Shown: positions 25,084-36,859 of the stretch, piece by piece
How positions within the stretch are numbered: the stretch's first letter is position 1
Layout of the letters: each line of letters starts with the position of its first letter
From: Adiantum capillus-veneris
Lineage: Eukaryota; Streptophyta; Polypodiopsida; Polypodiales; Pteridaceae
Length of the DNA: 64,000 bases
Reading direction: 5' to 3'
Assembly (NCBI GenBank): GCA_014529385.2
Contig: CM043958.1
Span: forward strand, 149,145,293 to 149,209,292
Made by a program: the position numbers and the translations under genes
Notes under the pieces: generated by a model
What the model saw: the letters and a program-made list of their open reading frames with translations, nothing else
What the model was told of the DNA's origin: nothing
Databases searched by the model: none

Positions 25084-25425
25084 GATTTTGTTATAATCAA
25101 AATGTGATCACCATGTGAGCTAGGCATAGGATGTGATCCGAATGTAACTTTGTTATAATCAAAATGTGATCACCATGTGAGCTAGGCATATATAGGATGT
25201 AATCCGAATGTGATCCTCACGTGCTCTAGATATATCAATAGAAACATCAAAATCCAACATATTCTTTATATGTTTTATTTATGCAATCCCTTTGGACTCA
25301 CGACAAATAGCTTAATGGTAAGGCATTGGAATCAAAATCCAACATATTCTGTACATGTTTCATTTATGCATTCCTTTTCGACTTGCGACAAATAGCATAA
25401 TTGTAAGACATTGGAATCAAAGAGC
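25084..25425. repeat. Two adjacent tandem duplications upstream of the dioxygenase gene
   Basis: First, a unit of about 65 bp containing AATCAAAATGTGATCACCA and GAGCTAGGCATA occurs at about 25,087 and 25,151. Second, a unit of about 85 bp containing CAAAATCCAACATATTCT and CGACAAATAGC occurs at about 25,247 and 25,333. The region just before is rich in GTGATCAC palindromes. Confidence 0.7.
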
Positions 25426-25747
25426 TCGAACTGGTAAAGTTAGAACCGTAGTGTCTCACCCGGGTGGCGTTTTGTTCTTTCCAAGGCCAAAAAGATTCAT
25501 TAGAATCATAAATTGTTTTCCTTGCCCATCGGACGGCTCTCAATGCACCCTACATGCCCACCGTTGATCCGGATGGCCCGCCATGCCAAGCCTGTGCAGT
25601 TTAAGATGCAGTATACCTATACAGGGGGCAAAAGGCTTTGGCGTTTTGCGAGTGTGGTGTAGATGATGCAGTTGAATGCCCTCGGTGTATCCGTATCCAT
25701 TCATTGTGAAGAAAACTATGCAGTAAAGCAGGCAGGCGAGAGGCCAG

Positions 25748-25757
25748 AATATATAAC
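25748..25757 (+). promoter_or_regulatory. TATA-like box of the dioxygenase gene
   Basis: AATATATAAC lies about 28 bp before the first ATG at 25,785 and 37 bp before the second at 25,794. If used, the 5' UTR is almost absent, so either the second ATG is the start or transcription begins elsewhere. Confidence 0.4.
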
Positions 25758-25784
25758 AAAGCCGTTTTCAAAAAAGACCACGGG

Positions 25785-27254
25785 ATGGAGGCGATGGAGC
25801 CCGAGCCCAGCAGAAGCTATGACGTCCTGCTGCAAAGCAAGCTAGGGCTGAAGGACTTCGAGTGGACCGAAAATGAGTGGCCGACATTGGGCTACATGGA
25901 CTTCTCGCCAACGCACGATCTGCCCGTGTTTAGCCTAGCGGCCGCTGTGGAAGATGGGATGATGATGGAGCCGCCATTAGAACTGTGCGAGGCTTTGGTG
26001 GAAGCGGCGCAGCGATGGGGGTTCTTCCAGGTGAGCGAGCACGGGGTGCCTTTGGATCTTCTGGTGCGCACCAGGCAGGCGTGTGTGCACTTCTTTGATG
26101 AGGTGCCGCCCCAGCAGAAGCAGAAGGGTGGCCGCCAACTGGGCTTGCCGCTGGGCTACTCTGCCAGCAACCCCGACTATGGCGTCAACCTGCCGTGGAC
26201 CGAGATCCTGCAACTGCAACAATCTCCTGACAAGATCCACTTGTTCGCCGAGCGCGTCTGGGGCCCCTCTCACTCCCTCCATTCTTCCTTGGCGTAAGTA
26301 ATGTCTCTTCCCTTGCTTCTCTGTTCACTCAATGCAATGCATGCATTGGATCAATGGGTGCCCAAATGCAACACTTTATGTACACTCATCGCTTGTATAT
26401 GTTCACTGCTCATACTCATCTCTTGTATGTGTATAATGTGTTCACCTTTCTTCAGTTTTTGTTGGAAATGGTTGGCATGGGTTTTCTCTATTATCCAAGT
26501 ATCGTAGGTTGTTTAGCCCATGCCTCTCTAGATTACAACATATCCAATCAAAGTCCGTGGATGAACAGTAGTCTCTCGCTTTTTTATCGACTCTTAGGAT
26601 TTCTTTCTAAGCTGTTCAAAGCCTCATCTCCAATCTTCAAGGGTTGAGATCATATAGGGAGGCTTTGGTTTTAATCTTGCACAACGTTTTTGATAACATA
26701 AGTTCTTAGGAGAGCATGTGAATATTTGTTAGTATCTATGCAAAACTTGTATACATGATCCAACACTTCATATATAGAGCAATAGCTAATATTCACGTTC
26801 TATGCTAAGTACTTGCCTAATTGCATTTCGCTATAGAGTTATAACATACTTATCTCATCTTTCACTTATTTACCCACTTTTTTATGACAGTTTCCTACAT
26901 ATATTGACTTCTCTTATGTATTGATGTAGGGAGACACTAATACAATATACACAAGCCTTGGAGAGGCTAGGCATGGCGATTTTGCAAATGTTTGCAATAG
27001 GGCTGGGGCTAGAGAAAGAGCATTTCAGTAAACATTTCACCGAAGGTGACACCACCCTCATTCGAGTGAATAGGTACCCACCATGCCCAAATCCACGTAA
27101 AATATTGGGTCTTGGTCAGCACACAGACCCTCAAAGTCTTACGCTTCTTCTGCAAGACGAGGTGGGGGGCTTACAAGTGCTCATGGATGATCTTTGGGTA
27201 GCAGTAAAGCCTCGTCCCGATTGCTTTGTGGTTAATGTCGGAGACACTCTTGAG
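25785..27254 (+). CDS. Gibberellin-oxidase-like 2-oxoglutarate/Fe(II) dioxygenase, exons 1-2, 3' end not found
   Basis: Exon 1 (25,785-26,293) and exon 2 (26,930-27,254) join in phase through GTAAGT...GTAG. Exon 1 holds the DIOX_N domain (LPVFSLAAAVEDG, LVEAAQRWGFFQVSEHGVP) and NLPWTEILQ, like the LPW motif of GA 20-oxidases. Exon 2 holds the 2OG-FeII fold: RVNRYPPCPNP, LGLGQHTDPQSLTLLLQD with the Fe-binding His and Asp, VGGLQVLMDDLW and FVVNVGDTLE, ending on a GTGAGC donor. Enzymes of this class oxidise gibberellins in the cytosol. The third exon, with the distal Fe-binding His and the Arg that binds 2-oxoglutarate, is not visible downstream. Either the second intron is very long and full of transposons or the gene is truncated. 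The reading frame is clean, unlike its neighbours. Whether it is GA20ox, GA3ox or GA2ox cannot be decided. Confidence 0.8.
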
Positions 27255-27789
27255 GTGAGCACTTCATACTTAACCGAGGTCACTTTTATCTATGATAAAA
27301 TGCATAAATTGAGGTTGGAGAGACATGCAAATGAATTATCTCATCTTTCCGTTTAGGCTCCACAAGCTTGCCCCTAGTTACTACGTGTGTGAAATCACTC
27401 GAATCTTGTAGATATTATAACGAGAGTGAATGAGCGATCCAACGACTCTTGCAATAGGATCATTATTTATGAAAGGTGGCCAGGTGCCTTTGAAATAATT
27501 CTTGCCCAAGGGGATAGCTCCCTTGTCTTTTTGTTGACTCCACATGGATTAATAGACTAAGCACCACATTAATAGAGATCAAAATTGGCCAACAAAATGC
27601 AATAAGTCTTATTATAACGTGCTAATCCAAAATCTAACAATCCCTCTTTGGAAAAAGAAACAAGAGTATGAGAAGAAACCATGAAATCTTACCATGTTCA
27701 AACCTCACAAAAACCCACTAACGAAGTGTCTACATGAGCTCCATCAGCTTCTAGAACTTGGAGAGAGAAGCTATCTTACCAAGGACATG
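27255..27789. other. Start of the dioxygenase second intron or downstream flank
   Basis: Follows the exon 2 donor. No conserved motif of a third exon is present here. Confidence 0.4.
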
Positions 27790-28300
27790 GGAGATTGGAA
27801 TGAGCTGGATCGCTTTGACAACTTTCTAAAGTTAGACATTAGATGACTAAATGATAGACTTCATAAGACAACTGGAATTAAAAGATTATAAATAATAGAA
27901 TCAAATAAGATCTAGGATTAAAACATGTTAAATGACAGAATCAAATGACAATGGGAATGCATAGACTTTAGATGACTAGATGACAACTGAAAATGTATTC
28001 ATGTTGAGATAGTGATTCAAAGTACAAGAGTTCAGAGAATAGAATTTTGGAATGGTTAATCTGAAAAGTACAACTGGTACAAAGCTTAGTAATGAGTGCT
28101 CCTAAGCTCTATAAACGACAAGTAGAAGATGCAAATTTAGTGGTCCCAAAAATAGGATTAATGGGTCCTATTTATAAGTGTTCGGGTTGGCCTCTGATTG
28201 GTCAGCACAGTCGTACAATTTGGCAGTAACTCCATCCAGTAACTTGAAGTCTTCTTCTAGATAAAACCCGTACAAGGGTTGGTTCCCACCTTCTACATCC
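27790..28300 (-). mobile_element. LTR-like repeat, copy 1 of a pair with 44,660-45,035
   Basis: Shares ordered blocks with 44.66-45.03 kb, such as AGTGATTCAAAGTA, GCTCCTAAGCT, TAGGATTAATGGGTCCTATT and TGATTGGTC, in the same orientation. The pair brackets a minus-strand Ty3 remnant, so this copy is likely its 3' LTR. Exact ends are not resolved. Confidence 0.5.
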
Positions 28301-29819
28301 TCCTTCGCTTTCTCGAATTTTGTCACATATAAAAATTCTTCAAATGTCATCTTTTGCGCTTTCGCTTTGGTTTATTTGGAGCCTTCGTTACTCCGGGTTT
28401 TTTGACTATCTAAACCGGTTGTCCAATAGTTATGGCCACCCTCTGAGTCTGCGAACTGTTGGAGGGTGTATTTTCCTTCATGATTATCCTTTGCATAGTC
28501 TCTTGCTTCAGTTGCTCCCTTCTTTCTGTTTGCATCTCCATCTCACAAAGTGTTAAGTAGTGCTAGGTCTTTTGTGTCTTCATTATACAAAGTCTTCTTG
28601 CCCTTTGCCACTCTTGTCCTGGCTAGCTTGTGGTAGATGGATGCAATTTGGATCCACCTAGTTGGGTGGGTGTGCTGATTGGCTTTGGTCCAGATCCCAA
28701 AGATCACTTAATAAAACATTTCTCTGGATTGTGGCTCTCTGCATTGACTTTGCTAGCTAGTTCCTTTTCAGGAATCTTCAATGCTTTGACGGAGATTTGT
28801 ACTAGCTCATTTGTGTATTTTACTTGGGTAGTCACTATATCTAAACTCTATATATCGCGTGTGTTCAAGGACTATTTATAAAATCATTTAGCTATGAATT
28901 TTTCATAAATAAAAGGGATCCTTTTTTAATTCAATTTGTATTTTTTTCAATATCATTTTTTTAGCACCCTTTTGTATGTGAAAATGTCACAAAAGATATA
29001 TATATAATTTCTACTTTTAAATCCACGTTATAGGCATTCTTTATTGTAGTGGTCCTCTCTCTCTCTCTCTCCCCCCCCCCCCCCCCCCCCCCCCCCTGCC
29101 AATATGTTTTAGTAGCTGATTGATCTGAAATTTTCATTGCCTCATCATACCTCTGAAGTTCATGAGGTCATCTTTCAACTCTGACAATGTATCTTTTTTT
29201 CAGTGTTATTGAGCACTGAACTCTATGCCACCCATAAGGCACTGCTTTGCTCATATCATTCTTTGATCTGATCTACTATTTGAATGTACCTCATTTTGTT
29301 TGTAGTTCATTAAATATCGAGTATAGAGCTGGATAGAACCTAGGTAGTTCATCCTTTATGTTCATGGTAGTTCATAGCCTTCCATTATTTTGCTATTCTC
29401 TTACCACCGAAAATAGCATCTCATACCTCTCCAAATTTTGAACAAGCATCGTCATCTTGGAGATAAGTTTGGATCAATAGGTACTTTTCTTTCTCTAACT
29501 TCTTACTCAGACTGAGACATTGATTAGAAAAGACAAAGTTATAGTGTGATTTTTTTCTCCACCTATACCACTTTCCTTTGTTCTTGCACATAAAGACCAT
29601 CTTCAGACATAAAGACCATCTTCAACTGAGTAGGATCAGTTTAGTCTAGGGTTTGTGGTGTGCTTGGCTTTCAAGTGTTTGATCTGATCAGTTTTCTGGC
29701 ATTTGTTTATGTGACTGTTGGGATTGGTCAAGTGTATGATCAACCTAACCAACTCCTTGGCTCTCATCTAGAGCATCTGTCTGATCATCATCTTTCCTGG
29801 AATTTGGATCTACCTATGT
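28301..29819. other. Decayed interior of the old minus-strand Ty3 element
   Basis: Minus-strand frames are stop-laden and low in complexity. A (CT)n tract runs into 26 cytosines at 29,071-29,096. No domain can be named. Confidence 0.4.
29054..29096. repeat. (CT)n followed by a 26-bp cytosine homopolymer
   Basis: About 17 bp of CT followed by C26. The complementary G run could form a G-quadruplex; its exact length is prone to sequencing error. Confidence 0.85.
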
Positions 29820-30185
29820 AGTGTCATCCCAGTTATCCTCCTCCTCATCTTCTTCATCCTAGCTGGCCTTGAGATTCTCCAAAAGTGCTTGATTGGCTAA
29901 GGTGCTTGTATATTTGGTGGCCTTATCTTCAAGATCCTCTTTCATATTTTCAACTAGACTTTGGAGGTTTGCCAGATTCAGGGTTAGGTTTCCATCAGAA
30001 TATATGACATCTACTAGGGACTGCTAGATGTACTTATCCATTATTGATTGTTTAAATACATTGTTGGTCTCGTGTAAAGTTTCTATGGCCGCTTTCTTCT
30101 AATCTAGCATAGATTGGTGCTCTTCAGCTCTTTGTCGAGAGAACCCATTTTTCAGTATTGAGATTGAAATTGGTAATCTTCAGTT
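29820..30185 (-). pseudogene. Decayed coiled-coil ORF fragment of a retroelement
   Basis: One minus-strand frame reads as a charged helical protein (FKQSIMDKYI, LANLQSLVENMKEDLEDK) ending in an acidic DEEDEEEDNWDD tail, broken by three stops. The composition resembles the coiled-coil frame at 61.3-64.0 kb and it also lies 3' of a Ty3 pol, so it may be an equivalent extra ORF. Confidence 0.35.
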
Positions 30186-30204
30186 CTTCAATGTGCCACT
30201 ATTA

Positions 30205-32648
30205 CAGGAAAGGCACCATGTGCCAACGGAAAAGAACAAATGAGATAAACTTTCAAGTACTTCAATAAAACCGAATTGAAAGAGATACATGACACATGAG
30301 ATGCGGAGTGGTGGAGTTCCAGCCTAAGAGAGCATTGGTTCCAAACGATGGCACCCCTTTCGGTATTTCTTTATATTGCTTCAACTCATTACAACTATTG
30401 GGACTCTTTCTTTGCTACCGCTCATGCAAGAATGCCAGAGAAGAGACCCCCAACCCGTATTTAAAGGCACGTGGCCATTCAAAAGCAGTACATGAAAATC
30501 CACAAGTCTAAAAGCATCTGATCTCCCAAAAGCTAGCACTTAAGGGACTCTTCGTACAATACGCCATGTCACCAAGTATCAACATGATTCACAAAAACGT
30601 GCCACATTAGCAGCTAATTCACAAAAATCTATACAGCACGCCACATCAGCAAGTCAACGTAAAATATTGACTCATCCGTACAATAACGCCACATCATAAT
30701 GTGAATATGATGGGTCCTTTGTTTGATGTGTGTGACTTTGCTTTATTTAATTTGTGTCCCATGGGACAAGGTCCCAAAAGTTGGAAAGACTTTCAAATAT
30801 CTTGGCCCACTCCGCGAGGATTTGTAAGTTGGTAAGAACTTTATCTTCTTCTACTTCTGCTAGGGTTTGGGCCCCTCGACCAAGATCTGCATGTTGGTTA
30901 GGGTTAGAGGCTTGGGGGACTCTAACCCTCCGGGTCTTTAATGGTTTGATATGTGAGCATTTCGTGACATCTCCCTTAAAAGAAGAATCATATGGGATTA
31001 CAGTATATCTGCAAAACAACTCAAGTTAGTTAAAAAATATCCAAGGGTCATTCTCTTTTCTCATTCCATATTAAAGCTCTTGCTTTTCCAATGTAGCAAA
31101 AGTGGTCATCACACCCAAACTTACGCTGATCTATAAAATGGGTGTCTCAATGCACTCAAGTTACATACCCAAGAAATCTCACCCAATTAGGTATATGCAG
31201 TTGTTGGCACATCACAATGCAACACAAATGCTCACATATGCATGTTACAAGACATAAACAAACAGCACCGATAAGCACTCCTCCGAGACAGACGGTCTTA
31301 GGCATGAACCTACTCAACAACTACCTCCCCACTCCCCTGCAAATAACCCAAAAAGGTCCAGGCCATGAGCTTAGAGAATTGATAAAACCAAATGCTCCCC
31401 AAATCGCAGCTTGCACTGCTTGAAGATTTCGATCATACAACTAAACGCTTCTCCGACACACGGTCTGCATTGTTCAAAGGTTTTTTAGCATACAACAAAA
31501 CACTCCTTAAACACCTGATCTGCATTGTTTCGAGGTTTTAGACAGTATCAAACATGAATTCTTCTCTTTAGTACTCCTCTCAGGAGCAATTCACAGATGA
31601 TTGAAACTAGTATTAAAACGAGAGTCAAACAATCCTCAAATCGGCACCAAAACAAGTTTAAAACAGATACAATCCTCAAATCGGCACCAAAACAAGTTTA
31701 AAACAGATGCAATTCATTTCAAACAAATTTAAACTATACTTTCTCAAGCAAAGTTTCAAAAGTATCTAAATAAAAAGAAATTAGAAAATTTATATGGGTC
31801 ATGTTCCTAAAAAATTCTCCAATTGGAATAGACAATCAAGAGATTCTATTGAGGATGCCATGAAAGTATGTCGCGAAGCTTATCAAGAAGAAACTGCATA
31901 TACTCTGCCAAATCCATGAACACCATTGTGATATGTCTGTTCTTAGTAGGACCGGTATGCTTTCCAAAAAGCAAGAACTAGAGCCCTGATACCACTATAA
32001 TGGGAGGGGCACCACATGCCAACCAAAAAGAATAGACAAGGCAAACTTTTACAAGATGCATAGTGGTGGGAGTTCCACCCCAACATAGCATGGCCCCGGA
32101 TGATGGCACCCCTTTCGGTATTTCTTATATTGCTTCAACTCAGTAAAACTTCTAGGGCTCTTGCTTTGCTTTCGCTCGTGCAAGAATGCTAGAGAAGTGA
32201 CCCCGAGCATGTATTTAAAGGCCCTCCATTCAAAAGTAGTACATGAAAAGCCAAAAGCTCAAAAACATCTGATCTCCCAAAAGCTAGCAATGAAGGGGTT
32301 GCGTGCACAATCTGCCATGTCACCAGCAAACCTGCCACTTCAACAACATAATTCTTGGAAATTATGTACGCCAGGTCACGCTAGCAAGGAAACATAAACT
32401 CTAGACTCAATTGTACAATAGTGTCACATCATAATCTGAATATGTTGGGTCCTTTGTGTGTATGTATGTGACTTTGATTTATTTGATTTGGGCCCCATCA
32501 AACGACGTCCCATAAGTTGGAAGGACTTTTAAATATCTTGGCCCACACGGTGAGGATTTATAAGTTGCTCGATCGAGATCTACAAGTTGGTTAAGGTTAG
32601 GCTTGGGATGCCCTCACTCGTCGAGTCTTCAGTGGCTTGATACGTTGC
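30205..32648 (-). mobile_element. Short LTR element: LTR pair with tRNA-iMet primer site
   Basis: Two direct repeats of about 0.65-0.75 kb (30,205-30,955 and 31,997-32,648) share blocks such as GATGGCACCCCTTTCGGTAT, CATCTGATCTCCCAAAAGCT and AAATATCTTGGCCCAC. Next to the right copy, the minus strand reads TGGTATCAGGGC (31,983-31,994), a tRNA-iMet primer site with one mismatch, so the element points left. The 1-kb interior has no recognisable gene, so this is a non-autonomous TRIM- or LARD-like element. The copies differ at many sites, so it is old. Confidence 0.55.
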
Positions 32649-33007
32649 TGCACGCATTTTGAGAACCTCGTTTTTTGTAAATTTGTATATATGGACATAG
32701 CACCCGATGTCAAAAGCGTTTGTGGGATTTTTTTTTGTGGTCTTTCTGGATTTCTTTAGCAAGCACATGTACATACACCGCAAATTGCTAGTGTAGCATC
32801 AATTAGAGAGTTTTTTGAAGTGAGACTTGTATATAACTAAAACTCATGTAAAAACTTTAAGAATTTTAGCCAAAGATCACAAATTTGCAGGTTTAAGCTT
32901 ATTGTGCGTCCTTGATGGTTTTTGTTGCAGTTTTTGCCCTCGCCTTGTCTTCTTTACGTGTAATCGTATGGAGACAGCTCTCTGTTCGCATCAATTTTGC
33001 ATGTAGC
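32649..33007. other. Spacer between LTR elements
   Basis: No feature seen except the GTAGC target duplication of the next element at 33,003-33,007. Confidence 0.4.
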
Positions 33008-33197
33008 TGTTGGGGTATAGGCGCCTGTGCCTTGCCCGGCCACCCAGAGTCTGGGCGCCCACTGACTTGTATACCTTATACATAGCATAAGTGTATAGGG
33101 GGTTGCTCACTCTTTGAGTCTCCCCACCCATATCTGTGTGTTGTGTGTCTCCTTTGCTCTCTCACTCTCCGTCTGTGGTGCTCCCCGATCCCCTTCA
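33008..33197 (+). repeat. 5' LTR of copia derivative copy 1
   Basis: 190 bp, TGTTGGGG...CCCTTCA. It contains an AGGCGCCTGTGCC...GGGCGCCC inverted pair and TATACCTTATACATAG, a possible promoter core. Confidence 0.9.
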
Positions 33198-33199
33198 AT

Positions 33200-33211
33200 T
33201 GGTATCAGAGC
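33200..33211 (+). promoter_or_regulatory. tRNA-iMet primer-binding site of copy 1
   Basis: TGGTATCAGAGC, the canonical complement of initiator tRNA-Met used by plant copia elements, 2 bp after the 5' LTR. Confidence 0.9.
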
Positions 33212-34535
33212 TATGGTGACCGCGGAGAGCACGACGGCTTTGAGAGCTTCGAGGCGATAGCTCGCTCGCTCTCGACGGTGGAGTTCGATCGCGGAGTTTC
33301 ACGGAGAGCGATTTTAGCTTGAGGAGCATTGTCTTTGGAGCTTAGGAGCTTGGTGTGGTCAAGCTTGGTCGAGGAGGCGGTTGCGGCTTCCTTGGTGAGA
33401 GGAGCTTTTGAGCTCAGTGGAGCTCGTTAGAGAAGTGCTCGGCGGAGGAGAGCTTGACATTCGAGTGCTTAGATGTTGTTGTGGCAGAGCTCTTGCGTTG
33501 GAGCTTGCATTGAGAGGACATTGCATCACGCAGAGTGGAGCAGGAGCAGGTTCAAGACTGTGTGCAGCTCGTTTTTGCCATTTTCGGGCTCTAAAACGCA
33601 GTTTTTTGCGTAGCTCCGTCATACAGAGTCAGATCTACATGATCCAGGAGTCTAGGTCAGGGTTTTGGCACGCTTTGGACGCGATGGTGATGTCTATTTG
33701 CTGAAATTATGTTTTGAATTACAGCAGCAACCAACAAATTCATAAGTGTACACAGGTTTTTGGATATGCATTTGTCCAGAGAGCCACTCATGCGAGAGTG
33801 AGCTATGTTGCCATGGTCTTGGTGGTTTATGTATGCCATATATGGATTTGTGTATTTGTTTATGGCTGAGATTATTTGAGATTTGGCTCAATTTATAGAA
33901 GAAACTCTGTTGGATTTTATCCAGGTTCTCGCCATAGCTTCTACGTATCCGTAGGTTGCTCTTTGACAGTTTAGTGGTTGAGTTTACTCCCACTTTGACA
34001 GGTGATTTTCAGTCATCATTTGGTTGGAGTTTGGAGTCACTTGTGTATGCCCTTGTGTGCCGTATTTCGCATTGCGCATAGCGACAGATCTTGCAAGGTT
34101 TTGCGAAATGTTGCTATAGTTATCTGGCAGACATTTGGTCATCGATTGAAAGGTATTTTGGCAGCAATCATCACTCACATGTATGTCATTTGAGGTGCCG
34201 TTGAGTGGTACTCCGGCAAGAGCGGGTATGCTCATATGTATGACTTTGTGAGGTGATTCCGGTCGAGTTTATTCCCGGATTGGCCATTGTGGCATATATT
34301 ATTGTCTCTTTGAGGTTTACTGTTGAGATTTTGCTCCAGTTACAAAGGAGACTCTGCCAAAATTTTGTCAAATATTTATGCGCGATTAAGTCATATTGAC
34401 TTGTGGTTATTGGTGCAACTTTGCATCAGATTTTACAGCCATATTTGCAGACTTTTGTTGATGCGATTCGAGCCAGTTTAGGGCTGATTTGGTTGACATT
34501 TGCTACTCATTGTTGGTTGCTCTTTTGCGAGCATT

Positions 34536-36350
34536 ATGGCTGATTTTTCATTTGACTTCCAGTGTTATGGTCTGACACAGTTTGATGGTGCAGATTTTGT
34601 TGCTTGGAAGGAGCATATGCTTGTTGCATTGGCGAAGCCCAAGTCTATGCGTGATGATGATTGGCAGGATCTTGATGAGTTAGCAATGTCTACGATTTGT
34701 TTGCATCTGGTTGAGTCTGTTTACTGGCAGGTCTCGAGGGAGATTACAACTCATGCTTTATGGCAGAGTTTACATGCTATGTACGCGACATCCATGTCTA
34801 CAGGGGAGTCTAGTCCTACTTCTATGTCCATGGGAGAGATTGATCCCACACGCAAGTCTCGACGGCATAGAGACTTGACATGTTGGCATTGTGGACATAG
34901 AGGGCACATTAGGCGTCGATGTTTCAGGCGTTTGAGACAACGGAGGCGACAGATGCATGATGCAGATTTGGGCATGACAGATGCTAGTGAGATCAGTACG
35001 GTGGTTACTGAGTATGATTATGACGGTGATGTCACATTTACATCTAGCTTGTCTTCAGACGATCTTATGTCTACGGATTGCATATTGGATTGCACATTGT
35101 CTTCACATTGGTTACTAGATTCAGATGCTACATTCCATGTCACGTCGCATCGTGAGTGGTTTAGCACGTTTTCTAGTGGGAGACTTGGTTGTGTGCACAT
35201 GGCTGATGGTGTTGTGTATGACATTGAGGGTGCAGGAGACGTATGTTTGTCCTTGCCCAGTGGTATGAGATTTACCATGCGTCATGTGCGTTATGTGCCA
35301 GATCTGAGACGGGATTTGATCTCAATCAGACAGTTACGGGATAGTGGATGTCGGGTATCGCTGCTTGAGCGATCTTTTGTGTTGCATTTGGGTTCGCTAG
35401 TGATTGCGAGAGGTGCCAGAAGGGGTACAGGTTACCCATTACATGTGGATCACGAGAGAGACGGTGTTGTCTCTGTGATCATGCAGCCAGGAAGAGAGCG
35501 AGAGAGCAGGCGAGTCTCTTTTGCTCATGGGTTGCAGGGTACTTTGCATGGAGTGCAGAGTAGTGAGCTCGTTGTGCACACAGTTGGGGCACGACTTGAG
35601 CAGTCACACAGAGAGGTGACAGAGTCAGACATGCATGCTTTGCTAGTGACTGAGCAAAGCAGAGAGTCAGTTGTGCGAGATAGTTCTATGCAGGATAGAC
35701 AGGTAGAGCGGTCTTGCTCTAGTGAGTCACGACAGGAGGACGTTGTGCAAGAGTCTATGCATACGGAGTTAGAGCATGAGAGCTCTAGTGAGTCACAGTA
35801 GATTGAGTGGTCATGTTTGCAGTGGATGATTGCAAAGGAGGCTGAGACGTCAGCGTTTATGCAATCATTCCTTTCTATGCTCGAAAGTGAGCATGGGGAT
35901 ATAGTTGTGCAGGATATGTCTTCCAGCAGACACCTAGAGCAGCTGGTTTGCTCTGAGGTTGCACGACAAGTTGATGCGTCTTTTGCGGACAGTCAGGAGA
36001 TGCATGTGGCTGACACGCCTTGTCAGTCAGAGATGCCTATTGCCAGGGATATATATGTTGATGCATGCTCCGTAGAGCTAGCAGGGCCCGCTAGCATTGC
36101 ATCGGCATTCGGTGGTCTCATGTATGAGATGTTGATCTTGAGACCGGATATCACAGCTGTAGTGGGAGCATTTGCAGTTGGGGTTGTCAGTCGTTTGTTG
36201 ACTGATGATGGCATAGTGCACAAGGGAGATATGCAGGTATTGCGTACATACTTGCAGTACGTGTGCGGTACGTCTGGTGGTGTATGGACATACACGGGAG
36301 CAGGGCAGCCGGATGCACATTATCACAGCCAGCCAGTGGGCATCGGTTGA
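34536..36350 (+). pseudogene. Gag-protease-like polyprotein of copia derivative copy 1
   Basis: A single frame of about 604 codons with one internal TAG (35,799-35,801). From ATG 34,536: a gag start (YGLTQFDGADFVAWKEHML), zinc knuckle CWHCGHRGHIRRRC (CX2CX4HX4C), a copia protease region with WLLDSDATFHVT where D-S-G is expected, and the conserved run to RHVRYVPDLRRDLISI. After a Ser/Glu-rich part it jumps to ASAFGGLMYEMLILRPDI and ends at SQPVGIG, a segment that normally lies between RT and RNase H. Thus integrase and RT are lost but the frame is kept. The protease is probably inactive. The minus-strand copy at 40-43 kb has the same layout. Confidence 0.75.
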
Positions 36351-36428
36351 GAGCGGTTTTCTCTCGCCTTTTGTAGTCTTTAGACTGATTCTCTTGCTTA
36401 AAGGCACAGTCGCCTTTAAGTGGGAGGT

Positions 36429-36618
36429 TGTTGGGGTATAGGCGCCTGTGCCTTGCCCTGCCGCCCAGAGTCTGGGCGCCCACTGACTTGTATACCTTAT
36501 ACATAGCATAAGTGTATAGGGGGCTGCTCACTCTTTGAGTCTCCCCACCCATATCTGTGTGTCGTGTGTCTCCTTCTCTCTCTCACTCTCCGTCTGTGGT
36601 GCTCCCCGATCCCCTTCA
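36429..36618 (+). repeat. 3' LTR of copia derivative copy 1
   Basis: 190 bp, about 97 percent identical to the 5' LTR by my count. Follows the polypurine tract AGTGGGAGGT. Confidence 0.9.
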
Positions 36619-36859
36619 GTAGCAGCATTCCATCTTTAGCTTTATCACCATTCATTTTTCAAGATTTATTCTAAGCTGTAAAGTGACCCAATTGGAGTTG
36701 TGCTTTTCAAGCTACGACTAGTTCTCTGTAGGATTATGTTTATGGTAGCCTAGTGGCAAATTGTGTGCAGATAAATTGGGAGGGCATGTATCTATGAAAT
36801 GTGGATTTGATATTGAAATTGTGGGTTTGTGATGTTAAATTGTGAATGGAGAGACCCTT

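Larger units (their letters stand above)
33008..36618 (+). mobile_element. Compact copia derivative, copy 1, complete with LTRs and target duplication
   Basis: The element is 3.6 kb. LTRs of 190 bp (33,008-33,197 and 36,429-36,618) begin TGTTGGGGTATAGGC, end CCCCTTCA and differ at about six positions. A GTAGC duplication flanks both ends (33,003-33,007 and 36,619-36,623). The primer site TGGTATCAGAGC is at 33,200-33,211 and a polypurine tract AGTGGGAGGT lies just before the 3' LTR. The interior keeps one frame with gag, zinc knuckle, protease-like region and a short piece from before RNase H. Integrase and nearly all of the reverse transcriptase are missing, so it would need a helper. Confidence 0.9.

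Noticed and set aside
33359-34371. Short frames on both strands upstream of the copia gag start
   Set aside because: They lie in the leader between primer site and gag and show no domain; likely chance.
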